From the NCBI GenBank assembly GCA_949294185.1, contig CASFGA010000007.1, positions 62,001-126,000 of the forward strand: a DNA stretch of 64,000 nt, written 5' to 3'. The notes beneath the pieces were generated by a model. It was not told the DNA's origin. It ran no database searches and was given only the letters and a program-made list of their open reading frames with translations. How positions within the stretch are numbered: position 1 is the first letter of the stretch; the number at the start of each line of letters is the position of its first letter. A program made the position numbers and the translations under genes. The stretch is from an uncultured Bacteroides sp. (GTDB lineage Bacteria > Bacteroidota > Bacteroidia > Bacteroidales > Bacteroidaceae). Below, piece after piece: positions 17,648 to 27,396 of this stretch.

Positions 17648-20608
17648 ATGAAACATCTTTTATTTACGCTATCCGTACTTTTCTGTATCGGATGCACACA
17701 CAAAGCAGAGCCGGTAAAAACCGGCCTGCTTTGTATAACGCCACAGTATATAGAGTATGAAAACTCGTCGGGAGCCTTCTGTATCGCGGCGAACGGCAAG
17801 GCAGCTTCCATCCAGGTATCGTCCGAAGACTGGGAAGGAGTCATCCGCGCTGCAAACGACCTGAAGAATGACATCCAGAAGGTATCGGATGCCGAACCGC
17901 AGCTCGTGCAAGGCGATTCATCCGCACCGCAGTCCATCCTTATAGGAACAGTCGGAAAGAGTCCGCTGATAGACCAACTGGTTGCCGAAGACAAGCTTGA
18001 CGTGTCTTCCATCAAAGGAAAATGGGAGTCATTCCTTATCCAAACCGTAGACGGCAACCTGATAGTGGCAGGAAGCGACAAGCGGGGAACCATTTATGGC
18101 ATTTATGACATTTCGGAAAAGATAGGGGTTTCTCCCTGGCACTGGTGGGCGAATGTCCCGGCAAGAAAGAGCACATCGCTTTTTGTCAAGGCCGGAAAAT
18201 ACATCCAGCCTTCGCCAAAAGTGAAATACCGCGGCATCTTCATCAACGATGAATGGCCTTCATTCGGAGGATGGGCGACAAAACAGTTCGGCGGCATCAA
18301 CTCAAAGATGTATGCCCACATGTTTGAACTGCTTCTGCGCCTGAAAGCCAACTATCTCTGGCCTGCGATGTGGGCAAGTGCCTTTAATGAAGACGATTCC
18401 GAATGCCCCAAACTGGCCGACCGCTACGGCATCATCATGGGAACCTCCCACCACGAACCAATGATGAGGGCGCACAAAGAATACACCAAGCGGCGGAAAG
18501 AAGTTGGCGCATGGGACTATTCCACCAACAAGAAGAATCTGGACAAGTTTTTCACCGACGGTCTGGAGCGGAACAAGGCGTATGACAACCTCATTACCAT
18601 CGGCATGCGCGGAGACGGCGATGTGGCTATGGGCAAGGGAGACGATGAAGAAAACATGAAGACCCTACAGAATGTGGTTAAAGGACAGCGCGAGATCATC
18701 CAGAAGGTTTATGGCAAAGCTCCGGAAGAAGTGCCCCAGCTATGGGCCATCTTTACCGAAGTGCAACGATATTACGACAAGGGATTCACCGTGCCCGATG
18801 ATGTGCTGCTGCTCTTCTGCGACAACAACTGGGGATACATCCGCCGCACCGGCCCGCAAAAGGAAAAAGAGCGGGAAGGAGGTATGGGACTGTATTATCA
18901 TATAGACATGAACGGAGGCCCGTGGAATGACCGGTGGGTGAATACCACGACTATCCCCAAACTGCGGGAGCAGCTCAATCTGGCATACCAGACAGGCATC
19001 GACGATCTGTGGATAATCAATGTGGGAGACTTGAAGCCTAAAGAGCTTCCCATCGACTTCATCATGCGCTATGCCTGGAATCCGGACGCCATCCCCGCCG
19101 ACAAGACCTGGGACTACACGGTGGAATGGGCGGCACAAAACTTTGGAGACAGCTATGCCGAAGCGGTAGCGGACATTGTGTCCAAGTATCCGAAATACAA
19201 CCTCTGGCGGAAAGCCGAAGTGCAGGTGCCCGGAATATTCAGTGTAACCAACCACCGCGAGGCCGACCGGGTGGACAGTCTGTGGCAAGATGTGGAAAAG
19301 AAGGCCGAAGCACTTCGGAAACAGATTCCGGAAGCATGGCAAGACGCTTACTACGAGTTGGTGTATTATCCTGCCGTAGCCTCGGCGGGAGTGGCCGGCA
19401 TCTATTCGGCCGTTACCAAAAACCGACTGTACGCCAGCCAGGGCAGAGTGTCGGCAAACCGGTATGCCCGTCAGGCTGAAGCCCTGTTCGAAAAAGACAA
19501 GCGCATGAGCCTGTATTACAACGATACGTTGGCCGGTGGCAAATGGAAGAACATGATGTCGGATGTGCATATAGGATATACACGGTGGTCTATGCCCGAA
19601 AAGAACGTTCTGCCCGAGCTGAGCCATGTCACCCCGCTTGACCAACCGACTATGGGGGTATGCGCGGAAGGGAATGAAGAGGCCGACGGAAAGAATCAGG
19701 AACTGCCCGCATTCGATGCCCTGACGAATCCGTCTTACTATATCGACATCTTCAACCGCGGAACCGGCAGCTTCGACTTTACGGCAGAGGCAGACCAGCC
19801 CTGGATAAGGCTCAGCCAAGACAGAGGGACGGTAAGCGAAGAGGAACGGATAACGGTAAGCGTAGATTGGAGCCGGATGGAAGACGGAGAGCAGCGGGCT
19901 ACTGTCAGCATCCGGAGCGGCGAAACGAGCGTACCCGTTTCCATCCGGGCAGTGAAACAGTCTCTTCCAGATACGGACAAGCCTTATTTCGGCAATTTCA
20001 GCGGAAGCGAGTTCTCTATTCCGGCATACCAATACAACAGAAACATACCGGGCGAAGAGGCTTCATGGACTTTCCTGCCCGACTTGGGCAGAGAAAAGGG
20101 CTGCATGGGCATCCATCCCGTCACGGCTCCAAGTGCAACGCCCGAAAAGGCCCCTTGCCTGGAGTATCAGGTGCTTTTGTCTGACACGGGAGCCATACCC
20201 GTCTGCATCGGCATACTGCCCACGCAAGATGTATGTCCCGAACGCGGACTGCGCATCGCCGTGGCTTTGGACGGCGAAGCTCCGCAGATAATCGACGCCC
20301 GTCAGGGATTCCACGATGAATTCAAGGAATACACCCCAGACAATCTCGCCAAATCACCCAATCTGAAGCCGCTTCCAGAGCAAGACACAAGCATCCGGCT
20401 CACCGGACACGGGCAACTGCGGAGAGATGAAGTGTTCGACAACATGCGTTGGCTGACAACCCGTCTGAATGTCAAGACAAAAGGGCTGCATACGCTGAAG
20501 ATATTCATGGTCGATCCGGAGATTGTGCTCGAAAAGATAGTCATCAATCCGGACAACCGCTATCCAAGCTATTTCGGAGCTCCTGCCATGCGGCATAACT
20601 CCAAATGA
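17648..20608 (+). CDS. GH115 alpha-glucuronidase (second copy)
   Basis: A 986-residue GH115 enzyme. The N-terminus has a short signal with a probable lipobox (CIGC near residue 18). The core repeats the family blocks of the first copy: YRGIFINDEWPSFGG, NYLWPAMW, GTSHHEPM, TIGMRGDGD and WIINVGDLKP. It is clearly a paralogue rather than a recent duplicate. The C-terminal region is about 130 residues longer, adding a segment around residues 690-780 (YYIDIFNRGTGSFDF) that resembles an immunoglobulin-like or BACON-type module. It begins 18 bases after the GH43-like gene and ends the operon. Two GH115 copies with different tails may handle differently decorated xylans. Confidence 0.93.
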   Translation: MKHLLFTLSVLFCIGCTHKAEPVKTGLLCITPQYIEYENSSGAFCIAANGKAASIQVSSEDWEGVIRAANDLKNDIQKVSDAEPQLVQGDSSAPQSILIGTVGKSPLIDQLVAEDKLDVSSIKGKWESFLIQTVDGNLIVAGSDKRGTIYGIYDISEKIGVSPWHWWANVPARKSTSLFVKAGKYIQPSPKVKYRGIFINDEWPSFGGWATKQFGGINSKMYAHMFELLLRLKANYLWPAMWASAFNEDDSECPKLADRYGIIMGTSHHEPMMRAHKEYTKRRKEVGAWDYSTNKKNLDKFFTDGLERNKAYDNLITIGMRGDGDVAMGKGDDEENMKTLQNVVKGQREIIQKVYGKAPEEVPQLWAIFTEVQRYYDKGFTVPDDVLLLFCDNNWGYIRRTGPQKEKEREGGMGLYYHIDMNGGPWNDRWVNTTTIPKLREQLNLAYQTGIDDLWIINVGDLKPKELPIDFIMRYAWNPDAIPADKTWDYTVEWAAQNFGDSYAEAVADIVSKYPKYNLWRKAEVQVPGIFSVTNHREADRVDSLWQDVEKKAEALRKQIPEAWQDAYYELVYYPAVASAGVAGIYSAVTKNRLYASQGRVSANRYARQAEALFEKDKRMSLYYNDTLAGGKWKNMMSDVHIGYTRWSMPEKNVLPELSHVTPLDQPTMGVCAEGNEEADGKNQELPAFDALTNPSYYIDIFNRGTGSFDFTAEADQPWIRLSQDRGTVSEEERITVSVDWSRMEDGEQRATVSIRSGETSVPVSIRAVKQSLPDTDKPYFGNFSGSEFSIPAYQYNRNIPGEEASWTFLPDLGREKGCMGIHPVTAPSATPEKAPCLEYQVLLSDTGAIPVCIGILPTQDVCPERGLRIAVALDGEAPQIIDARQGFHDEFKEYTPDNLAKSPNLKPLPEQDTSIRLTGHGQLRRDEVFDNMRWLTTRLNVKTKGLHTLKIFMVDPEIVLEKIVINPDNRYPSYFGAPAMRHNSK

Positions 20609-20823
20609 AACATAATGTTTCATGCCTTGAAAAAAAGATACGACGGGCAGCAAACGAGATTATCATCAGACCAATCTATGATTTCTGTCAGACCCGATGA
20701 CAGCATCTCAAGGCAAAGGACGGAATGACAATCTGCCCTCTCACAAGGACAAAGAATCCCGGATGCAGGCTGCATCCGGGATTCTTTGTTTTACCAAAGG
20801 CAATCCGCCTTACATCTCCGGCC
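20609..20823. terminator. Bidirectional terminator between convergent xylan genes
   Basis: A perfect 18 bp stem (20750-20767 with 20771-20788, arms beginning CAAAGAATCC and TGCATCCGGG) with a GGC loop, followed by GTTTTACC. The element itself spans 20750-20792. It separates the second GH115 gene from the convergent GH43 gene. Nothing else was seen in the gap. Confidence 0.8.
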
Positions 20824-22938
20824 TCACTCCACGACACTCCAATTGAAGACCGTTCCGCTGCGGCGGTCAGGAGTCGCTCCCTGCCAATCGGCCGAATACG
20901 GTTCGCCCGTAGTGGGGTCAAGTCCTACAAAACGGTTGGTTTTGAGCGAAAGCAACATACACTGGCCGTGCAGCATATCCTGCCAGACAAAGAGACTTCC
21001 TTCCGACTCTTCCTTCATCAGCCGGACATCCGCCGACAGTCCGGCACCTACCACGGTAAGAAAGCCTGTGCCGTTCATGGCTTCAAGAGCCACCTTCCCC
21101 TGTCCGCGGTCATGAACACGAAACCGGCATCCGTCTTTCATATATTCATCTTTCTGCCACGGCCCGCAGAAATGCAGCATCCCATGCGGATTCGCCCACG
21201 CCGGGAAACCGTTTCCACGGTTTACAAGCGTAATCACCTTCCCCAAAGGCAGGTTGCCACTCCGGTCTGCCATCGGCTCATCCACAGTAAAGTCGTCGAA
21301 AAGAGCGTAACCACCCTTCACACCGTCCGCATTATAGGCGAACAGTGAATAGCGTGCCCCCTGAAAAGTCTTCAGCTGATAAGGCAGAAGCACCTTCCGA
21401 CCGATGCTTTTATAATTCACCCCGTCATAACTGTAGGCAAACCAAGCCGAATCGGCATCCAGATCGGTCGTAACCCGCAGACAGACATTTCCATCCTTTC
21501 CGTCATCCTCCACCGCAAGACATTCGCTCTTGTCTTCCTGCTGGGCGTACCATTCGATGAAACAACGCTTCCCCTCGCGTTTCACCCCTACATAGGCATA
21601 AGGCATGTTCAGCAGTCCCAGTCCCGCCTTGTCTCCATCCTTCAGATGAGCGGCATCCAAGGTCACGGTAGCCGTCGACACCGGACCGATGCAGCGTTGT
21701 GTCAGCGTATTCTTCGCCCAGAGAAAGTCTTTTGCCGGAAGAGTGCGCAGCCGCAGCTTTCCTTTCGACAAAGCCCACATCTTGTCTACCGGTTCATGGT
21801 TCCACTGCCAGACAGGAAGCAACGCTTCTCCATCGAAATCATCGCTGCGCATATAGGGGGCATGCGGCTCCACCTTAGCCGAAACGTTCGGCTTGAACCA
21901 TGTGCGCGGCGAACGGCCCAGGTTTCCGGGCAATCCGAAATAAGGCCATCCGTCTGTCCACGTGATGGGAGACAAGCAGGTAGTCCGCCCCACGGCGCGA
22001 TGATCCATCATAGAAACGCCCCACCACTCGCCATTCGGCAGGTCTACTATACCACCCTGGTGCATGGTAGCGCACCCCATGACATTTGCCTCCTGCTTTC
22101 CTACCGAAAAGCCGAAGCCGTTTTCGGGCACCGGCCTGCCCAAACCCACATTATTCACCGAGTGTACAACTTCCGTCCCCAATGTTTCCTTCACGCTGAT
22201 GGCGGCCGTTTCATAAGGGCCCTCCAACCGGTCGGCACGCGCACACTGCATCCTCCCCATCGGAGCATAGTCGGCACTAAGTATGTAATATTTCCCTTTG
22301 ATTTTATAAATGTGATGCCCCTCTCCCATCGCATTGCCGCGCGGAATTATCACCCGCTCACTGCCTTCCACATAGCCGCTGAAATCGGGCTTGATTTCTA
22401 TCAGCTTCACTTCGTCATATCCAAACACGGCATAGATATGTCCGTCGTCTTCAAACAACACGGAAAGATCGTATATATGTCCTCCCATCTGGATATGCTG
22501 CCAAGGCCCGGCAGGATTTTCAGCCACAAACACCTGCATTCCATGCCCGTTTATGTTTGAAAAGACATAGAATTTCCCGTTATGATAACGGATGCAGGGA
22601 GCCCAGATGCCTTGTCCGTAAGCTTCCTTCCCGTTCTCCAAACGGAACTCGTCGCCCATGTCGAAACGACTGAAGCAATAACTCAGGAATTTCCAGTTCA
22701 CCAGATCCTTGGAGTGAAGAATCACCAGACCGGGAGTGCAGTGCATCGTGGTTCCCGCCAGATAAAAGTCCTCGCCCACACGGATGATGTCGGGGTCGGA
22801 AAACTCATCATAGAACAAAGGATTCGTGTAAGTGCCGTTCCCATTGTCGGCCGTCCACGACACGACAGGCGAAGACACATTCTGCGCCCACGCCATACAA
22901 CTGAGCCACAAGATACAAATTGACAAAAATGCTTTCAT
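20824..22938 (-). CDS. Secreted GH43 family beta-xylosidase / arabinofuranosidase, two-domain
   Basis: A 704-residue exported enzyme with signal peptide MKAFLSICILWLSCMAWAQ. The N-terminal propeller (about residues 30-330) shows the GH43 carboxylates: Asp in FSDPDIIRVG, Asp in IYDLSVLFEDD and Glu in MGEGHHIYK. The following region of about 200 residues fits the concanavalin-like C-terminal domain of GH43 xylosidases. The last 150 residues form another beta-rich segment. It is divergent from the HTCS gene with a 249-base gap, an arrangement often seen for a regulator and its target. No TGTAAC pair was found in that gap, so if the HTCS controls this gene it does not use the operator proposed for the other two operons. 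Confidence 0.88.
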   Translation of the reverse strand: MKAFLSICILWLSCMAWAQNVSSPVVSWTADNGNGTYTNPLFYDEFSDPDIIRVGEDFYLAGTTMHCTPGLVILHSKDLVNWKFLSYCFSRFDMGDEFRLENGKEAYGQGIWAPCIRYHNGKFYVFSNINGHGMQVFVAENPAGPWQHIQMGGHIYDLSVLFEDDGHIYAVFGYDEVKLIEIKPDFSGYVEGSERVIIPRGNAMGEGHHIYKIKGKYYILSADYAPMGRMQCARADRLEGPYETAAISVKETLGTEVVHSVNNVGLGRPVPENGFGFSVGKQEANVMGCATMHQGGIVDLPNGEWWGVSMMDHRAVGRTTCLSPITWTDGWPYFGLPGNLGRSPRTWFKPNVSAKVEPHAPYMRSDDFDGEALLPVWQWNHEPVDKMWALSKGKLRLRTLPAKDFLWAKNTLTQRCIGPVSTATVTLDAAHLKDGDKAGLGLLNMPYAYVGVKREGKRCFIEWYAQQEDKSECLAVEDDGKDGNVCLRVTTDLDADSAWFAYSYDGVNYKSIGRKVLLPYQLKTFQGARYSLFAYNADGVKGGYALFDDFTVDEPMADRSGNLPLGKVITLVNRGNGFPAWANPHGMLHFCGPWQKDEYMKDGCRFRVHDRGQGKVALEAMNGTGFLTVVGAGLSADVRLMKEESEGSLFVWQDMLHGQCMLLSLKTNRFVGLDPTTGEPYSADWQGATPDRRSGTVFNWSVVE

Positions 22939-23145
22939 TTCTCTTTTTTCATTAAACGGTTAAACAATACAAAGAAACGAATATTTCTTTATTTATGCCC
23001 ACAGCGGCACGATAAAAACGCAAAATCGCATTACATATCAAGAAAAAGACATATCCGGGCGCTGTCTTCATCCCATTTGCCCTGCCGCTTGATTTTTCCA
23101 CCATACTAATCTGCACTTTTATAAGGCTATTCTGAAAATTTATCA

Positions 23146-23153
23146 TATATTTG
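23146..23153 (+). promoter_or_regulatory. -7 promoter element of the HTCS gene
   Basis: TATATTTG fits TAnnTTTG and lies 34 bases before the ATG. No clear -33 element was seen. The gap 22939-23187 holds no gene. Confidence 0.55.
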
Positions 23154-23187
23154 TCGGCGCAAACCGAGAAAAACAAAAGATATAACA

Positions 23188-26100
23188 ATGAAAAATACGC
23201 TTATCCTCTTTTTACTGCTAACCTTATCTGTCCGAATATTTTCACAAACCAACACTTTCTATACGACGGGAGAGCATCTTTCCAGCAGTCTCATCAATGA
23301 CATCTACCAAGACAAAAAGGGCTTCATCTGGATAGCAACCGAATATGGTCTGAACCTGTTCGACGGAAACCGCTTCACGACCTACAAACACAACGAAACA
23401 GATTCTGCTTCGCTTTGCAACAACTACGTGCGCACCGTATTCGAAGACAGCAAAAACAATATCTGGATAGGCACCATGACAGGGCTGATGCTTTATCACC
23501 GCGACAGCAACTCCTTCTCACAGATTCCCCTGTACCGGGAAAAAGATACGGTATATCCCCATGTGTCCAAAATCATCGAGCGGAAAAACGGGGAGATATG
23601 GATTGCCACCTCCAATGAAGGACTTTTCAAAATGGACGGAGAAAGGAAATCCGGCACTTATATCCCTTCTGTCTACAAAGCGAACTTCACTCACCTCACT
23701 TCACTGCTTGAAGACGACGACAATCTCTTGTGGCTCGGTTCGGAATCGAACGGAGTGATACAATACGACCCTGCAAAAGACAACATGAAGCGCATCCAGT
23801 ATCCGGAAATATCCGACAACAACGTTTCTTCACTGGCAAAAGACAACAAAGGCAACATCTATATCGGAACATTCACAAGGGGACTGAACATCCATAACGT
23901 TCATACCAAACAGACTGAACGGATAAACTACCGGAACAGCCAGACACCGCTGCCCATCAAAACCCTGATTTTCGTAAACGAGAAGCTGTACATCGGAACT
24001 GACGGAAAAGGCATAAAAGTATATGACAAGACAAGCGACGACATTCACAACCTCTACATCGACGAAAGCCTGATTGACCTGACCGATGCCAAGGTACACA
24101 CGATTCTTTACGACCGCGATCAGAACATCTGGTTGGGGATATTCCAGAAGGGGGTCATGTTCATTCCGGGTAAGAAGAATCCGTTCCAATATTATGGCTC
24201 CCAATCATTGAGCCAAAGTCCGATCGGAAAAGGATGTGTCATGTCCATCTACCAAGACGGCGGCAGCCACATTTTTGTGGGAGTGGACAATGAGGGGCTC
24301 TATGAACTGTCTTCCGACTTTACTTTGCTGAAGCATCACATTCCAAACAAGGGGGCAAACAGCATTCCTCATACCATATTAAGTATTTTCAAAGACTCGG
24401 ACAACCAGATATGGTTAGGATCTTACGCGAATGGCGTGGCGCGCTTCGACCGTGAAAGCGGAACGTGCGAATACATTCCGGAGCTGAAAGGGAAACACAT
24501 ATACAGCATTACGGAAGACAAGCAGCGGAACCTCTATATCAGCTCTTACGGAACAGGTTTCTACAGATATAATCTGGATACCCGCGAACTGACCAACTAC
24601 AGTTCCTCAGAAGGCAAATACGACATTCCGGACGAACTGCCGGACAACTGGATCAACACTTTGTATTGCGACAGTGAGGGTCTGATATGGATAGGCCATT
24701 TCAAAGGAATAAGCTGCTTTAACCCGAAAAAGGAAAGCTTCATCAACTTCAGTTCAGACAACTATGTGGTCAAGAACAATATCGGCTACTCCATTTTAGA
24801 GAGCAAAGACCATATTATCTGGATGGGAACGGCAAACGGGCTCTACAGTCTGAACAAAAAGACTAAAGAACTTCACCGGTACACACCGCAAGACGGACTG
24901 GACAACGAGGTGATATGCGGCATTCAGGAAGACAAACACGGAAATATATGGATAAGCACCTTCAACGGCATCAGCAAATACAATCCTCTGCTGAAGAGCT
25001 TCACCAATTATTATTCAAGCGACGGACTGCAAGGCAATGAGTTCACGCGTGGAGCGACCTATCAGTCAGGGACAGGACGCATATTCTTCGGAGGAACGAA
25101 CGGCATCACTACATTCATTCCTGAAGACATCATCAACAGCATGTCCTTACCCCCCGCCCGGATAGTAAGTTTCAACATTTCCGGGAAACCGGTCAACAGC
25201 CGCACTTTATCGGGAGGAAAGCCCATTGTCAGCACGGCCGTCAGCGATGCGACCGAGTTCACTCTGTCGCATCTGGACAATACATTCAACATTTTCTTCT
25301 CCACGCTGCAATACGGAAGCACCTTGCAAACCTATTACAAATACCGGATAAAGGAACAAGACAAGGAGTGGGAGTCTACTCCGTTAGGCAGTTATTATGT
25401 AACCTACAGCAATCTACGCCCGGGAAAATACACCCTCGAAGTCTTTGCCGTCAACCGGAATACGGTTTCAAACATAAGCAGCTACCGCATCGTCATCACT
25501 CCGCCCTGGTATCAGTCTTGGTGGGCCTATTTGATTTACGGCATACTGGCCGCAGGCATCTGCCTCAACATCGTGAACTATATCCATATCCGGATGCGCC
25601 GGCGGAGAGACATGCTGATGATGAAGCATGCAGAAGAAATGAACGAAGCAAAACTACAGTTCTTCATCAACATATCTCATGAGATACGCACTCCGATGAC
25701 GCTTATCATCAATCCTCTGGAGAAGCTGATAGCCAACTGCAAGGATGCCGACCTCAGCAAAACCTATATGATGATATACCGCAACGGACAGCGCATCCTG
25801 CGACTGATCAACCAGATGATGGACATCCGCAAGATAGACAAGGGACAAATGAGACTTTACTTCCGGGAAACGGACATGGTAGGCTTCATCAACGACCTGA
25901 TGCTGACATTTGAACAGACCGCACGACAAAAGAACATTGAATTTACATTCCTGCACAAGGATGAAAAAGTCAGCGTGTGGATTGATTTGAACAACTTCGA
26001 CAAGATATTGATGAACCTGCTTTCAAACGCCTTCAAATATACTCCCGACGGCGGAAAAGTAACCGTAACACTTGCTACCGGCGAAGACAAGCAGCAGAAG

Positions 26101-27273
26101 ACCCCGCTCCGCCACTATGTGAAAATTGAAGTCATCGACACGGGTATAGGACTGGACGAGGAAGGAAAAGAGCATATCTTCGACCGCTTCTATCAGATAA
26201 ACAACAGCATCACTCACAGTCAGGGGGGAACAGGAGTAGGTCTTCACCTGACCCACTCACTGGTAGAGATGCACCACGGCACCATCACGGCCGAGAACAA
26301 TCAAAACGGATGCGGAAGCACCTTCACGATACGCATACCCTTAGGATGTGACCACCTGAGCATGGAAGAAATAGACAGCACACATGAGACGGGAAAGAAA
26401 ATCCTGCCCGCAACACCCATCATCAAGGAAACGGAACTGACCGCTACCGAGGAAAAACGCCGGAAAAAGGCGAAGACCAATCTTACCATTCTCGTTGTGG
26501 ACGATGAAAAGGAAATACAGGAATATCTGAAGCAGGAACTGTCGGACGAATACAAGGTCGTGACATGCAATGACGGCAAGGAAGCCTACGACTACCTGTT
26601 CAACCATGAAGTGAATATGGTCGTAAGCGACATTATGATGAAAGGAATGGACGGCATCACACTGTGCAAGAAAATCAAGCAGAACACAAACTTCAACCAC
26701 ATCCCGGTCATCCTGCTTACGGCACGAAACAAAGTGGAAGAGCAGGTGGAAGGACTAGAGATAGAAGCCGACGCATACATCGTCAAGCCTTTCAACACAA
26801 CCGTTTTGCGCAGCCATATCGCCAGTCTGCTAGCCAACCGCCGCATTCTGAAAAACAAGTTCAGCGGAGCACAACAGCAAACCGACAAGATACAGAAGAT
26901 AAACCTCAAGTCGGCCGATGAAGCGCTGATTGCCAAGATAATGAAAATTATCAATGAAAATCTGGCAGACCCCAACCTGAACGTTGAAACGCTGGCCTCG
27001 GAAGTAGGATTGAGCCGCGTACACCTGCACCGGAAGCTGAAGGAGCTTACCAACCTGTCTACACGCGACTTCATCAAGAACATCCGGATGCAGCAAGCCG
27101 CCGAACTGCTGAAGGAAAAGAAGCTGACCATCTCGGAAGTGGCTTACGCTACGGGATACAGCAACCTTTCTCACTTCTCAAGCACATTCAAGGATACTTA
27201 TGGAGTGACACCGAAAGAATACATGCAGAGCAATCTCACTAAAGAAAACGCACAAGACGAAGCAGCGGAATAA
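23188..27273 (+). CDS. Hybrid two-component system regulator (HTCS)
   Basis: A 1361-residue one-protein signalling system that senses oligosaccharides in the periplasm and activates transcription. Order of parts: signal peptide (1-20); a periplasmic reg_prop beta-propeller with repeated GFIWIAT / NIWIGT / NQIWLGS blades (about 25-680); a Y_Y_Y domain (about 690-760); one transmembrane segment (about 770-795); HisKA with His831 in NISHEIRTP; an HATPase with GTGVGLHL; a receiver with Asp1148 in VVSDIMMKG; and an AraC-type helix-turn-helix near the end (LSRVHLHRKLKEL, GYSNLSHFSSTFK). All key residues are present. It lies next to three xylan-degrading units, so a xylo-oligosaccharide or aldouronate ligand is likely. 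A similar regulator (XynR) governs a Prevotella xylanase cluster. Confidence 0.95.
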   Translation: MKNTLILFLLLTLSVRIFSQTNTFYTTGEHLSSSLINDIYQDKKGFIWIATEYGLNLFDGNRFTTYKHNETDSASLCNNYVRTVFEDSKNNIWIGTMTGLMLYHRDSNSFSQIPLYREKDTVYPHVSKIIERKNGEIWIATSNEGLFKMDGERKSGTYIPSVYKANFTHLTSLLEDDDNLLWLGSESNGVIQYDPAKDNMKRIQYPEISDNNVSSLAKDNKGNIYIGTFTRGLNIHNVHTKQTERINYRNSQTPLPIKTLIFVNEKLYIGTDGKGIKVYDKTSDDIHNLYIDESLIDLTDAKVHTILYDRDQNIWLGIFQKGVMFIPGKKNPFQYYGSQSLSQSPIGKGCVMSIYQDGGSHIFVGVDNEGLYELSSDFTLLKHHIPNKGANSIPHTILSIFKDSDNQIWLGSYANGVARFDRESGTCEYIPELKGKHIYSITEDKQRNLYISSYGTGFYRYNLDTRELTNYSSSEGKYDIPDELPDNWINTLYCDSEGLIWIGHFKGISCFNPKKESFINFSSDNYVVKNNIGYSILESKDHIIWMGTANGLYSLNKKTKELHRYTPQDGLDNEVICGIQEDKHGNIWISTFNGISKYNPLLKSFTNYYSSDGLQGNEFTRGATYQSGTGRIFFGGTNGITTFIPEDIINSMSLPPARIVSFNISGKPVNSRTLSGGKPIVSTAVSDATEFTLSHLDNTFNIFFSTLQYGSTLQTYYKYRIKEQDKEWESTPLGSYYVTYSNLRPGKYTLEVFAVNRNTVSNISSYRIVITPPWYQSWWAYLIYGILAAGICLNIVNYIHIRMRRRRDMLMMKHAEEMNEAKLQFFINISHEIRTPMTLIINPLEKLIANCKDADLSKTYMMIYRNGQRILRLINQMMDIRKIDKGQMRLYFRETDMVGFINDLMLTFEQTARQKNIEFTFLHKDEKVSVWIDLNNFDKILMNLLSNAFKYTPDGGKVTVTLATGEDKQQKTPLRHYVKIEVIDTGIGLDEEGKEHIFDRFYQINNSITHSQGGTGVGLHLTHSLVEMHHGTITAENNQNGCGSTFTIRIPLGCDHLSMEEIDSTHETGKKILPATPIIKETELTATEEKRRKKAKTNLTILVVDDEKEIQEYLKQELSDEYKVVTCNDGKEAYDYLFNHEVNMVVSDIMMKGMDGITLCKKIKQNTNFNHIPVILLTARNKVEEQVEGLEIEADAYIVKPFNTTVLRSHIASLLANRRILKNKFSGAQQQTDKIQKINLKSADEALIAKIMKIINENLADPNLNVETLASEVGLSRVHLHRKLKELTNLSTRDFIKNIRMQQAAELLKEKKLTISEVAYATGYSNLSHFSSTFKDTYGVTPKEYMQSNLTKENAQDEAAE

Positions 27274-27276
27274 GGG

Positions 27277-27323
27277 AACCGGTTCGGACAAAGGCACACA
27301 GTCCTTTGTCCGAACCGGTTTTT
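27277..27323 (+). terminator. Terminator of the HTCS gene
   Basis: A perfect 18 bp stem (27277-27294 with 27303-27320, arms beginning AACCGGTTCG and CCTTTGTCCG) with an 8-base loop, followed by TTT. It starts 3 bases after the stop codon. Confidence 0.85.
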
Positions 27324-27396
27324 CATGCCGGACAAACAAACTTATCGTCCGCATCAAAACAAGACCGGCTGCACTGATAAAAACAATCCGCCATAG

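Noticed and set aside
18740..20032. A 430-codon open frame on the minus strand inside the second GH115 gene
   Set aside because: The composition is that of an antisense shadow and the plus-strand gene is well conserved.
22939..23187. Search for the TGTAAC operator between the GH43 and HTCS genes
   Set aside because: No TGTAAC/GTTACA pair was found, so the shared operator is not claimed for this promoter region.
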